Positions 15,810-24,991 of a stretch of 46,931 nucleotides of DNA are shown here, piece by piece (the stretch's first letter is position 1; each line of letters starts with the position of its first letter). The notes beneath the pieces were generated by a model that saw only the letters and a program-made list of their open reading frames with translations, was not told the DNA's origin and ran no database searches. The DNA lies in NCBI RefSeq assembly GCF_003688995.1, contig NZ_PENI01000053.1, forward strand, positions 1 through 46,931, written 5' to 3'. The stretch comes from Streptomyces shenzhenensis. GTDB lineage: Bacteria; Actinomycetota; Actinomycetes; Streptomycetales; Streptomycetaceae. Both the position numbers and the translations under genes were made by a program.

Positions 15810-17321
15810 TCAGCGCCGGGTGCCGGTGCCGACGAGGGTCCGCTCGTACGGGTCGAGCAGCACGCCCTTCACCGAGGTGCCGACGCCGGTGATGACGCGC
15901 TGGTGGACGAGGGGTACGACGGCGTCGGTGCCGAGGATCTCGGCTTCGGCGGCGAGGGCGGCGTCCTGTCGTCGCGCGGGGTCGGCGGTGGCCTCGGCCT
16001 CGGCGACCGCCCGGTCGACGTCCTTGTCGCACAGCTGGGCCAGGTTGTAGCCGCCGTCGCAGCTGTAGTCGCTGGCGAGGACGGCCACGGGGTCGCCGGT
16101 GTCGACGAGGCTGTTGCGGGCGAGGACGAGCGCGTCGAACTTCCCGGCGAGCGCGTCGCTCTCCAGCCGTGCGTACTCGCGCACCACCAGCCGGACCCGG
16201 AACCCGGCCCGCTCCAGCTGCTGCTTCAGCACCTGGGCGACCTCGGGGAGTTCGGGCCGGTTGTCGTAGGTGGCCAGGGTGACGGCGGCGCCGTCCGGCC
16301 GGCCCGGGCGGGCCCGGCCGGCGGGTTCGAGGTGCTTGCCGTCGGCCCAGGTCACGGCGGGTCCGTAGAGGCCGGAGCCGGGGTCGGCGTGTGACTCGTA
16401 GACGTCCTCGGCGAGACCCGAGGTGTCGACGGCCGCGCGGGCGGCGGCCCGCAGGGCGGGGTTCTCGAACGGGCCTGACGCGCTGTTGAGGAGCAGGCCG
16501 GTGGTCCGCGTGGTCGCGGTCTCGCGCCGCGTCGCGGGGTCGAGGGTGGCGGCCTGGGCGACGGGGATCGCCTCGGCGATGTCGGCCTCGCCGGTGCGCA
16601 GGGCGTTGGCCCGGGCGGTGCCGTCGGCGATGAACCGGACGTCGACGCCGGGCGCCTGGGCCAGGCCGCCCCAGTAGTCGTCGAAGCGGTCGAGGGTGGC
16701 GGCGGTCGCGCCGGTGACCTTGGTGAGCGCGAAGGGGCCGGTGCCGGTGCCGAGGGGGTCGACGGCGCCGTCCGGTCCGTACGCCTTCTGGGACAGGACG
16801 GCGAGGCCCGGGCTGGACAGCCGCAGCGGCAGGATCGGGTCGGGCCGGCCGGTGGTGATGCGTACGTTCCGGCCGCCCTCGGCCGTGGCGGTCAGCGTGA
16901 CGCCGGACAGGGCGGCGGGCGCGGGCCTGGCCTCGGCGGCGTGGGTGAGGGCGGTGACGACGGCGGCCGGGGTGACGTCGGCGCCGTCCTGGAAGGCGGC
17001 CTCGCGCAGCGTGAACACCCAGGCGCGGTCGCCGTCCCGCCGCCAGGACTTGGCGAGCGCGGGCGCCGCGGCCCCGTTGCCGTCCAGCGCGGTCAGTCCC
17101 TCGGTGACCCCGAGCCGGCTGAGGATGGTGGCGTCGGCGCCGTATGGGGAGAGCCGTTCGGCGGGCGGGAAGGCGAGCGCGACCCGGAGCCGCCGGGCGC
17201 CCTGCGCGTCACCTTCCTGTGTGTCACCGCCGGAGGCGAAGCAGCCGGCCAGGACGGGAGCGAGCAGCACACCACAGACCGCCCGCAACCGGCGCGCGCG
17301 GCGAGACAGACGGAGCCGCAT
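15810..17321 (-). CDS. ABC transporter substrate-binding lipoprotein, family 5
   Basis: This 503-residue protein has a lipoprotein signal (Arg-rich N-terminus, hydrophobic core, lipobox VLAGC with Cys27). It has the family 5 extracellular fold, with RLGVTEGLTALDGNG, the FTLREAAFQDGADVT segment (around residues 105-120) and FALTKVTG. The family binds oligopeptides, nickel or opine-like compounds outside the membrane. It is first of a tight run with the fused permease and the MFS gene (3-bp gap, then 4-bp overlap). The GNAT gene ends 3 bp upstream, so all four may share a transcript. The ligand is unknown. Confidence 0.88.
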   Translation of the reverse strand: MRLRLSRRARRLRAVCGVLLAPVLAGCFASGGDTQEGDAQGARRLRVALAFPPAERLSPYGADATILSRLGVTEGLTALDGNGAAAPALAKSWRRDGDRAWVFTLREAAFQDGADVTPAAVVTALTHAAEARPAPAALSGVTLTATAEGGRNVRITTGRPDPILPLRLSSPGLAVLSQKAYGPDGAVDPLGTGTGPFALTKVTGATAATLDRFDDYWGGLAQAPGVDVRFIADGTARANALRTGEADIAEAIPVAQAATLDPATRRETATTRTTGLLLNSASGPFENPALRAAARAAVDTSGLAEDVYESHADPGSGLYGPAVTWADGKHLEPAGRARPGRPDGAAVTLATYDNRPELPEVAQVLKQQLERAGFRVRLVVREYARLESDALAGKFDALVLARNSLVDTGDPVAVLASDYSCDGGYNLAQLCDKDVDRAVAEAEATADPARRQDAALAAEAEILGTDAVVPLVHQRVITGVGTSVKGVLLDPYERTLVGTGTRR

Positions 17322-17324
17322 CGT

Positions 17325-17861
17325 TCATCGCCCCATCGGTATCTCGAAGTGCACGATCCCCTGTCCGCCGCCCGGGTCCTCGCGCTCGTCGTGCACGACC
17401 TTCCCGAGCGATCGCCAGAACGCCTCGGCGCCGGGCACGGCCGGGTCGGTGTGCAGATACACGGACCGGTAGCCGCCGTCCGCCTCGGCGAAGGCCAGCA
17501 GTTCCGCGACGAGCCGCCGGGCGAGCCCGCGCCTGCGGTACTCGGGCCGCACATACACCCGCCGCAGCTGGGCGGTCTCCCCGGAGGGGTAGCGCTCGGC
17601 CAGCCTCAGCGGGTTGGGCGGATGCGCGGGCCCGCGGGAGTCGAGCGCGGCGGTCGCCACGACGTCCCCGCCGCCCGCGTCCACGGCGACGAGCAGCGCA
17701 TGCCGCTCGGGGACGACATAGGCACTCACCGGATCGACGATGTCCTCGTGCCACCGGGACACATACCCCGTACCGAAGTCCCGGTAGACGGTGTCGAGCA
17801 TGACCCCCCGAACCCCACCGACGTCCTCCGGACCCGCACTCCTGATGATGATATCGCGCAC
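17325..17861 (-). CDS. GNAT family N-acetyltransferase
   Basis: This protein of about 178 residues has the acetyl-CoA binding motif LRRVYVRPEYRRRGLARRLV (Q/RxxGxG/A loop), preceded by a typical beta-alpha start (IIIRSAGPEDV). No Shine-Dalgarno is present. Upstream, TATGAT ends at 17868 and the GTG at 17859-17861 follows it by 6 bases, so a leaderless transcript starting at this GTG is likely. Another GTG at 17865-17867 would add two residues. It leads the ABC-permease/MFS run. Its acceptor substrate is unknown. Confidence 0.82.
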   Translation of the reverse strand: MRDIIIRSAGPEDVGGVRGVMLDTVYRDFGTGYVSRWHEDIVDPVSAYVVPERHALLVAVDAGGGDVVATAALDSRGPAHPPNPLRLAERYPSGETAQLRRVYVRPEYRRRGLARRLVAELLAFAEADGGYRSVYLHTDPAVPGAEAFWRSLGKVVHDEREDPGGGQGIVHFEIPMGR

Positions 17862-17964
17862 TTGCACATCATATGCATTAACTTCGGGCGGTGATCAACC
17901 CGCCCCCGCGGTCCCGCCGGGCCGGCATGCGCGGAGCGATGTGCGAGCGGTCCCCGGGCCGGGG

Positions 17965-19329
<1,365 letters not shown>

Positions 19330-19373
19330 GGAAGTCCCTTCGGAACGGACGGAGTTGCCGGCCGGACGGTGCG

Positions 19374-20234
19374 TCACTTGACGGCTCCCGCCGTCAGCCC
19401 GGCGACGAGGTAGCGCTGCAGGAGGAGGAAGCCGGCCACGACGGGCACGCTGACGACGAGCGAGGCGGCCATGATCTGGTTCCAGTAGACGTCGTTGAGC
19501 GTGGAGTAGCCCTGGAGGCCGACGGCGAGGGTGCGGGTGGTCTCGTCGGTCATCACCGAGGCGAACAACACCTCGCCCCAGGCGGTCATGAACGCATAGA
19601 CGGCGACCGCGACGATGCCGGGGACCGCGGCCGGCACGACGACCCGGAACAGCGCGCCGAGCGGTCCGCAGCCGTCCACCAGCGCGGCCTCGTCGAGATC
19701 GCGCGGCACCGAGTCGAAGTACCCGATGAGCATCCAGATGGAGAACGGCAGCGAGAAGGTGAGGTAGGTCAGGATCAGCCCGCCACGGGAGCCGAACAGG
19801 GCGATGCCGGTGGCGTTGCCGATGTTGACGTAGATGAGGAACAGCGGCAGCAGGAAGAGGATGCCGGGGAACATCTGCGTCGACAGCACGGTCACCGTGA
19901 ACACCCGCTTGCCGCGGAAGGAGTAGCGGCTGACGGCGTACGCGGCGAACACCGCGATCACCACCGAGCAGACGGTGGCCGCGCCCGCCACGATCAGCGA
20001 GTTCACGAAGTACTTGGCGAGCGGCACCGTCGACCAGATGTCGATGTACGGGCGGATCGTCAGGCCGCTGGGCAGCCAGCGGAACCTGCCGCTGACGTCG
20101 GCGAGCGGTTTGAGCGAGCTGGAGACCATGACGTACACGGGCACCAGGACGAAGCCGGTGAGCAGGGTGAGGAAGATCCGCCGTGACCACAGGAAGGAGC
20201 GCGGCGGGGCCATCGGCGAGCGGAAACTAGACAT
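19374..20234 (-). CDS. Carbohydrate ABC transporter permease (MalG-type)
   Basis: This 286-residue protein has six predicted membrane helices and the EAA loop DEAALVDGCGPLGALFRVVVP (about residues 180-200) that docks the ATPase. The topology and the C-terminal QRYLVAGLTAGAVK are typical of the MalG/CebG group. The ATG lies 6 bases after GGAGGG-like sequence and the gene overlaps the preceding permease by 8 bp. It forms the channel with the MalF-type partner. The cognate ATPase is absent here; Streptomyces usually share the multi-sugar ATPase MsiK. Confidence 0.92.
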   Translation of the reverse strand: MSSFRSPMAPPRSFLWSRRIFLTLLTGFVLVPVYVMVSSSLKPLADVSGRFRWLPSGLTIRPYIDIWSTVPLAKYFVNSLIVAGAATVCSVVIAVFAAYAVSRYSFRGKRVFTVTVLSTQMFPGILFLLPLFLIYVNIGNATGIALFGSRGGLILTYLTFSLPFSIWMLIGYFDSVPRDLDEAALVDGCGPLGALFRVVVPAAVPGIVAVAVYAFMTAWGEVLFASVMTDETTRTLAVGLQGYSTLNDVYWNQIMAASLVVSVPVVAGFLLLQRYLVAGLTAGAVK

Positions 20235-21222
20235 CGGAGGCCCTCCGTCCGCGCCAGGTGAGCAGCAGGTACCCGCCCGTCACGACGAGCAGGAACAGGA
20301 GCAGCAGGACCGACATCGCGGAGCCGGTGCCGAAGTTCCAGGTGACGAACGACGCCTGGTAGATGTGGACCGAGATGAGATCCGCGGCCTCGGGCGCGGC
20401 CTTGCCGAACAGCACGTAGGGCGTGTTGAAGTCGTTGAACGTCCACAGGAACAGCACCAGGATCAGCACCTGGTTGACCGGGCGCAACGACGGCAGGGTG
20501 ATGCGGCGGATCTGCTGCCGCATCCCGGCGCCGTCCAGCGCGGCGGCCTCGTACAGCTCCCTGGGGATGTTCTGGAGCCCGGCCATGACGATGAGGAAGG
20601 CGAACGGCCAGCCCTTCCACACGGACACGGTCAGCAGGGCCCAGAAGCTGTTGTCGCCGATCAGCCAGAAGGACGGCTTGTCGGTGAGGTGCAACTGGTC
20701 GTGCAGGACGTGGTTCACCAGCCCGTTGTCGTGCTGGAACATGAACACCCAGGTGATGACGGCCGCGTACACGGGCAGCGCGTACGGCACCAGGAACAGG
20801 GCCCGCAGCAGGCTCCGGCCGCGGAAGGTGTCCTGCATGCAGACGGCGGCGGCCGTGCCGAGCAGCCAGCACAGGCCGACGGACAGCAGGGTGAAGCCGA
20901 CGGTGACGAAGAAGGAGTGCAGCAGCGCCTTGCCCACCGGGGCGTCGAAGTCCACCGACATCCGGTAGTTGTCGAGGCCTGACCAGGGGGCGGCACCCCA
21001 GTCGCGGATATAGAACTGGGTCAGTTCCTTGAAGCTCATCACGATGCCGATGACCATCGGCACCAGATGGACCAGGAGTTCGAGCAGCAGGGCGGGCAGA
21101 AGCAGTAGGTACGGCAGTCCGATGCGGCGGATCCGCCCGGTGCGGCGCGGGCCGCGCGCCGCACCGGGGGAACTCCTGCGCACGGTCCGCCCATCTGCCC
21201 GCGTCGGGACGGTGGCGGTCAT
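20227..21222 (-). CDS. Carbohydrate ABC transporter permease (MalF-type)
   Basis: This 331-residue permease has an Arg-rich N-terminus, six membrane helices and the EAA loop YEAAALDGAGMRQQIRRITLP. I chose the ATG at 21220-21222; an in-frame GTG at 21229-21231 overlaps the lipoprotein stop (GTGA) and would add three residues. It is second in the operon after the substrate-binding lipoprotein and pairs with the MalG-type protein. Substrates are most simply gluco-oligosaccharides, given the GH1 and GH55 genes beside it. Confidence 0.92.
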   Translation of the reverse strand: MTATVPTRADGRTVRRSSPGAARGPRRTGRIRRIGLPYLLLLPALLLELLVHLVPMVIGIVMSFKELTQFYIRDWGAAPWSGLDNYRMSVDFDAPVGKALLHSFFVTVGFTLLSVGLCWLLGTAAAVCMQDTFRGRSLLRALFLVPYALPVYAAVITWVFMFQHDNGLVNHVLHDQLHLTDKPSFWLIGDNSFWALLTVSVWKGWPFAFLIVMAGLQNIPRELYEAAALDGAGMRQQIRRITLPSLRPVNQVLILVLFLWTFNDFNTPYVLFGKAAPEAADLISVHIYQASFVTWNFGTGSAMSVLLLLFLLVVTGGYLLLTWRGRRASDV

Positions 21223-21227
21223 CGTGC

Positions 21228-22541
21228 TCACTTCGCCGGCATCTGCTGCTGGGCCTTCTCCAGCGCGGCCCGCACCGAGTCGGTGGTGACCGCGCGGCCG
21301 GCCGCGGCGTCGGCGAACAGCTCCTTGACGGCGGTGCCGACCACCGTCTCGAACTGCGACTCGGCGGCGACCTGGGGCAGCGCGGCGGCGCTCTTGGTGA
21401 GAGTGTCCCTCAGCACGGCGTTCGCCGGGGTGTTGAAGGCGGCGTCCTCCTGCGCGTTCCTGACCGGCGGGATGGAGGTGTAGGCCTTGTTGAGGATCGT
21501 CTGTTCCTCGTCGCTGGTCATGAACTTCACGAACTCGGTGGCGCCGTCGAGGTTGTCGCTGTTCTTGAAGACGGCGATGTTGATGCCGGCGACCATCGAG
21601 TTGATGCCCGTGCCCGTGCCGGGGGTGCCGGACCGCACGGGCACCGGAGCTATGCCGTACGTGTCCTCGCTCATGCCCTGGGACTTGAGGTTGGCGGCGG
21701 CCGACTGCCACAGCAGCATCGCCTGTTCCCCCTTGGCGAAGTCGCTGACCGACTGGTTCTGCGCGTACTCGGCGTCGCCGGTCGGGATGACCTTGTCCTT
21801 GGCCATCAGGTCGACGTACTGCTTGACCGCGGCGACCACGTTGCCGGCGGTGAAGTCGGGCCTGCCGTCGGCGGTGAAGAAGTCGGCGCCGTGCTGCTTG
21901 GCGAAGACGAAGACGTGGTGGATGTTCTCGGAGACGTTCGCGCCCTCGGCGCCGAGGACCGACGCGCCCTTCGCCTTGATCTTCCTGCCGTCGGCGACCA
22001 GTTCGTCCCAGGTGGCGGGGGGCTTGTCGATGCCGGCCGCGGCGAAGATCTCCTTGTTGTAGTAGAGCGCGTACGCCATCGAGTACAGCGGGATCGCGGC
22101 CGGGTCCTGGCCCTCGGCCCCGGTGGAGCCGAGCGCCGAGTCGACGAAGCGGTCCTTGCCGCCGATCGTGTCGAGGTGCTGCGCGTCCCAGGGCAGCAGC
22201 GCGCCGGTGGCCTGCAGCGAGGCGCTCCAGGTGTTGCCGATGTTCAGCACGTCGGGGCCCTGGCCGGAGGTGGTCGCGGTGAGGATCCGGTTGAGCAGGT
22301 CCGACCAGGGCACGACCTCCAGCTTCACCTTGATCCCGGTCTGCTTCTCGAACTTGTCGAGTTCGGGCTGGAGGACCTTCTTGTCGACCGCGATGCTCGC
22401 TCCCTGGTTGGAGGCCCAGTATGTGAGGGTCTTCGGCGAGTCGTTGGACCCGCCGCCGGACGAACCGCCTCCGCAGGCCGAGGCGGCAAGGGCGAGAGAC
22501 ATGGTGACGGCGCCTACGGCCGCGGCTCGGATGCTGCGCAT
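21228..22541 (-). CDS. Sugar ABC transporter substrate-binding lipoprotein
   Basis: This 437-residue family 1 solute-binding protein has a lipoprotein signal with Cys23 (LALAASAC), followed by a Gly/Ser linker. The binding domain begins at TLTYWASNQG. Segments typical of the family include GQGPDVLNIGNTWSASL and EFVKFMTSDEEQ. It captures an oligosaccharide outside the cell for the two permeases encoded next. I chose the ATG at 22539-22541 because AGGAG precedes it and the signal peptide then starts properly; the longer frame from 22628 crosses a strong inverted repeat in the leader. Laminaribiose or a similar beta-glucoside is the likely ligand by context. Confidence 0.92.
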   Translation of the reverse strand: MRSIRAAAVGAVTMSLALAASACGGGSSGGGSNDSPKTLTYWASNQGASIAVDKKVLQPELDKFEKQTGIKVKLEVVPWSDLLNRILTATTSGQGPDVLNIGNTWSASLQATGALLPWDAQHLDTIGGKDRFVDSALGSTGAEGQDPAAIPLYSMAYALYYNKEIFAAAGIDKPPATWDELVADGRKIKAKGASVLGAEGANVSENIHHVFVFAKQHGADFFTADGRPDFTAGNVVAAVKQYVDLMAKDKVIPTGDAEYAQNQSVSDFAKGEQAMLLWQSAAANLKSQGMSEDTYGIAPVPVRSGTPGTGTGINSMVAGINIAVFKNSDNLDGATEFVKFMTSDEEQTILNKAYTSIPPVRNAQEDAAFNTPANAVLRDTLTKSAAALPQVAAESQFETVVGTAVKELFADAAAGRAVTTDSVRAALEKAQQQMPAK

Positions 22542-22560
22542 GGCTCCTGGTGTCCCTTTC

Positions 22561-22617
22561 CGGGAGTCGAGAACCCGAGGACGGCCTACGGGAGGGCGAC
22601 ACCCCGTTCGACTCCCG
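22561..22617 (-). promoter_or_regulatory. Long-range inverted repeat in the leader of the sugar-importer operon
   Basis: CGGGAGTCGA (22561-22570) is the exact reverse complement of TCGACTCCCG (22608-22617), with 37 bases between. Pairing can extend inward past one bulge (GAAC with GTTC). In the transcript this stem would enclose most of the leader, ending about 20 bases before the start codon. Confidence 0.55.
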
Positions 22618-22631
22618 AAGCCCCTCATGGC

Positions 22632-22655
22632 TTAATTTAGGACGTGAGTTAAACC
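22632..22655 (-). promoter_or_regulatory. AT-rich promoter/operator candidate for the sugar-importer operon
   Basis: This island is much more AT-rich than its surroundings. On the minus strand it reads GGTTTAACTCACGTCC then TAAATTAA, giving a -10-like TAAATT, and TTAA is present at both ends (22632 and 22649). It lies about 95 bases upstream of the lipoprotein start. It could also bind a repressor. Confidence 0.4.
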
Positions 22656-23062
22656 TCAGGAGAAACGGCCGTCAAGGGATCCGGCACAGGTATCTGACGG
22701 GCCGGCGGCGAGGCTAGGCGGCCGGCCGCCGCCGCGGGGTGGCCGTACGGTGCGTGACCTGCGACGGGTGAGCCGCGCTGCCGTTCTGCAACGGTTGTGT
22801 GTCGACGGCCGGTTGAGCGTCGGGGAACCCGGGTGCGGGTGGGGCTTCGGAGCTGTTACTCCTCGAACTCGCCTGCATGGCACGGATGTTGACGGCCGGC
22901 CGGTACGACGTCGACATGGCTGGGGGCCAAGTCCCCGACACCGCGGCGCCGCTGCCGGCGTCCGACGGAAGGATCAGCGAGGCGCAGCGCTCACTTCTCG
23001 AAGCCACGGAGCCGGATCTGACGGGTGATCAGCAAAATCGCGCGGAATCTCGGTCGCCCCTC
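22656..23062. other. Intergenic region between divergent sugar-importer and GH55 genes
   Basis: About 400 bases between the two promoters show no convincing gene. The short open frames here have no ribosome site and no recognisable protein pattern. Confidence 0.6.
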
Positions 23063-23091
23063 TTGACGCCTCGTTCACACCAATGAAGCAT
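23063..23091 (+). promoter_or_regulatory. Probable sigma-70-type promoter of the GH55 gene
   Basis: A -35 TTGACG (23063-23068) and a -10-like AAGCAT (23086-23091) are separated by 17 bases, about 65 bases upstream of the GH55 start codon. Confidence 0.45.
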
Positions 23092-23100
23092 CCAACCGCG

Positions 23101-23114
23101 AGAGAGCGCTCCCT
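23101..23114. promoter_or_regulatory. CebR/LacI-type operator candidate
   Basis: AGAGAGCGCTCCCT is a near-palindrome centred on GAGCGCTC. Read on the other strand it matches 11 of 14 positions of the CebR box TGGGAGCGCTCCCA. It lies 10 bases after the proposed -10, where a bound repressor would block transcription of the GH55 gene. Confidence 0.5.
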
Positions 23115-23155
23115 ACCCCCCACTTCGTTCACTTCCTGAACCAGGAGAGCCGCGC

Positions 23156-24943
23156 ATGCCCCCTACCTCCCCTTCCGTGGGCCGCAGAGCCGTCCTCGGC
23201 GCCGCGGCAGCGGTGGCCGGCGCCGTCGCGGGCCTGCCGACCACCGCATCGGCCGCCCCGGCGTCCGCCGCGCCGTCCCGCAGCCGCCCGCTCGATCTGC
23301 CCGGCGGCGGCGACCTCGGCCCCAACGTCATCGTGTTCGACCCGGCCACGCCGGACATCCAGGCCCGGCTGGACGAGGTGTTCCGGCAGCAGGAGTCGGC
23401 GCAGTTCGGCACCGGCCGCTACGCGCTGCTGTTCAAGCCCGGTACCTACAACGGCCTCAACGCGCAGCTCGGCTTCTACACCTCCATCGCGGGCCTCGGC
23501 CTGTCCCCCGACGACACGACCATCAACGGGGACGTCACGGTCGACGCCGGCTGGTTCAACGGCAACGCCACGCAGAACTTCTGGCGTTCGGCGGAGAACC
23601 TGGCCCTGGTACCGGTCAGCGGCACCAACCGCTGGGCGGTCGCGCAGGCCGCGCCGTTCCGCCGGATGCACGTCCGCGGCGGGCTCAACCTTGCTCCCGA
23701 CGGCTACGGTTGGGCGAGCGGCGGCTACATCGCGGACAGCCGGATCGACGGCCAGGTCGGACCGTACTCGCAGCAGCAGTGGTACACCCGCGACAGCACG
23801 ATCGGCAGCTGGCTCAACGGCGTGTGGAACATGGTGTTCTCGGGCGTGGAGGGCGCCCCCGGGCAGACCTTCCCGAACCCGCCGTACACCACACTGGACA
23901 CCACCCCCGTCTCCCGCGAGAAGCCCTTCCTGTACGTCAGCGGCAGCGAGTACCGCGTCTTCCTGCCCGAGAAGCGGACCGGCGCCCGCGGGGTCACCTG
24001 GGGCAACGGCACCCCGCGGGGCACGTCCCTGGCGCTGTCCCAGTTCTATGTCGCCAAGCCGGGCGACAGCGCGGCCACCCTCAACCAGGCGCTCGCCCAG
24101 GGCCTGCATCTGCTGCTCACCCCGGGGATCTACCACGTCGACCGGACGATCCAGGTCGACAACGCCGACACCGTGGTGCTGGGCCTGGGTTACGCCACGA
24201 TCGTGCCCGGCAACGGCGTCACCGCGCTGCGGGTGGCGGACGTGGACGGGGTGCGCCTCGCGGGCTTCCTGATCGACGCCGGGCCGGTCGACTCCCCCAC
24301 CCTGCTGGAGGTCGGGCCGACCGGGGCGTCCCGGGACCACTCGGCCAACCCGACCACCGTGCAGGACGTGTTCGTCCGGATCGGCGGCGCCGGCGCGGGC
24401 AGGGCCACCACCAGCATGGTGATCAACAGCCGGCACACCGTCGTCGACCACACCTGGGTGTGGCGCGCCGACCACGGCACCGGCGTCGGCTGGGACACCA
24501 ACCGGGCCGACTACGGTGTCGTCGTCAACGGCGACGACGTGCTCGCCACCGGCCTGTTCGTGGAGCACTTCAACAAGTACGACGTGCAGTGGTTCGGCCA
24601 GCGGGGCCGCACGATCTTCTTCCAGAACGAGAAGGCGTACGACGCCCCGGACCAGGCGGCGATCCAGAACGGCTCGGTGAAGGGGTTCGCCGCCTACCGG
24701 GTCGGCGACAACGTCACCGCGCACGAGGGCTGGGGCCTGGGCAGCTACTGCTACTACAACGTCGATCCGACGATCGTGCAGCACCACGGCTTCGCCGCCC
24801 CGAATGTCCCGGGCGTCAGGTTCCACAATCTGCTCGTGGTCTCGCTCGGCGGCAACGGCCAGTACGAGCGCGTGATCAACGAGACCGGTACGCCCACCTC
24901 GGGCACCTCGACGACGCCGTCCACGGTGGTGTCGTACCCCTGA
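23156..24943 (+). CDS. Tat-secreted GH55-type exo-beta-1,3-glucanase
   Basis: This 595-residue protein has a twin-arginine signal (GRRAVLGAAAAVAGAVAG, then cleavage near ASAAP). The mature part is rich in Gly/Asn/Asp with pectate-lyase-like strands (FKPGTYNGLN, LTPGIYHVDR, VVLGLGYATIV), two tandem right-handed beta-helices as in GH55. A Glu at about residue 524 (HEGWGLG) is a candidate catalytic acid. It should release glucose from the ends of laminarin or fungal beta-1,3-glucan outside the cell. Relatives are often mislabelled adenylyl cyclase. The ATG has AGGAG about 10 bases upstream. It is divergent from the importer operon. Confidence 0.82.
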   Translation: MPPTSPSVGRRAVLGAAAAVAGAVAGLPTTASAAPASAAPSRSRPLDLPGGGDLGPNVIVFDPATPDIQARLDEVFRQQESAQFGTGRYALLFKPGTYNGLNAQLGFYTSIAGLGLSPDDTTINGDVTVDAGWFNGNATQNFWRSAENLALVPVSGTNRWAVAQAAPFRRMHVRGGLNLAPDGYGWASGGYIADSRIDGQVGPYSQQQWYTRDSTIGSWLNGVWNMVFSGVEGAPGQTFPNPPYTTLDTTPVSREKPFLYVSGSEYRVFLPEKRTGARGVTWGNGTPRGTSLALSQFYVAKPGDSAATLNQALAQGLHLLLTPGIYHVDRTIQVDNADTVVLGLGYATIVPGNGVTALRVADVDGVRLAGFLIDAGPVDSPTLLEVGPTGASRDHSANPTTVQDVFVRIGGAGAGRATTSMVINSRHTVVDHTWVWRADHGTGVGWDTNRADYGVVVNGDDVLATGLFVEHFNKYDVQWFGQRGRTIFFQNEKAYDAPDQAAIQNGSVKGFAAYRVGDNVTAHEGWGLGSYCYYNVDPTIVQHHGFAAPNVPGVRFHNLLVVSLGGNGQYERVINETGTPTSGTSTTPSTVVSYP

Positions 24944-24948
24944 CCGGG

Positions 24949-24989
24949 CCGGGGCGGACGGCGGCGTCGCGCGCCGCCGTCCGCCCCGG
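24949..24989. terminator. Strong bidirectional terminator hairpin
   Basis: A perfect 18-bp stem (24949-24966 with 24972-24989) and a 5-base TCGCG loop fill the gap between the convergent stops of the GH55 gene (24943) and the EF-G-like gene (24992). Confidence 0.8.
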
Positions 24990-24991
24990 GT

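Noticed and set aside
14055..16394. Very long plus-strand frame (779 codons) opposite the ABC permease and lipoprotein genes
   Set aside because: Composition is Gly/Gln/Glu/Arg-rich as expected from antisense of GC-rich codons; the minus strand has clear ABC motifs.
22750..23086. Short open frames between the sugar-importer and GH55 genes
   Set aside because: No ribosome sites, no third-position GC pattern and overlap with the GH55 promoter.
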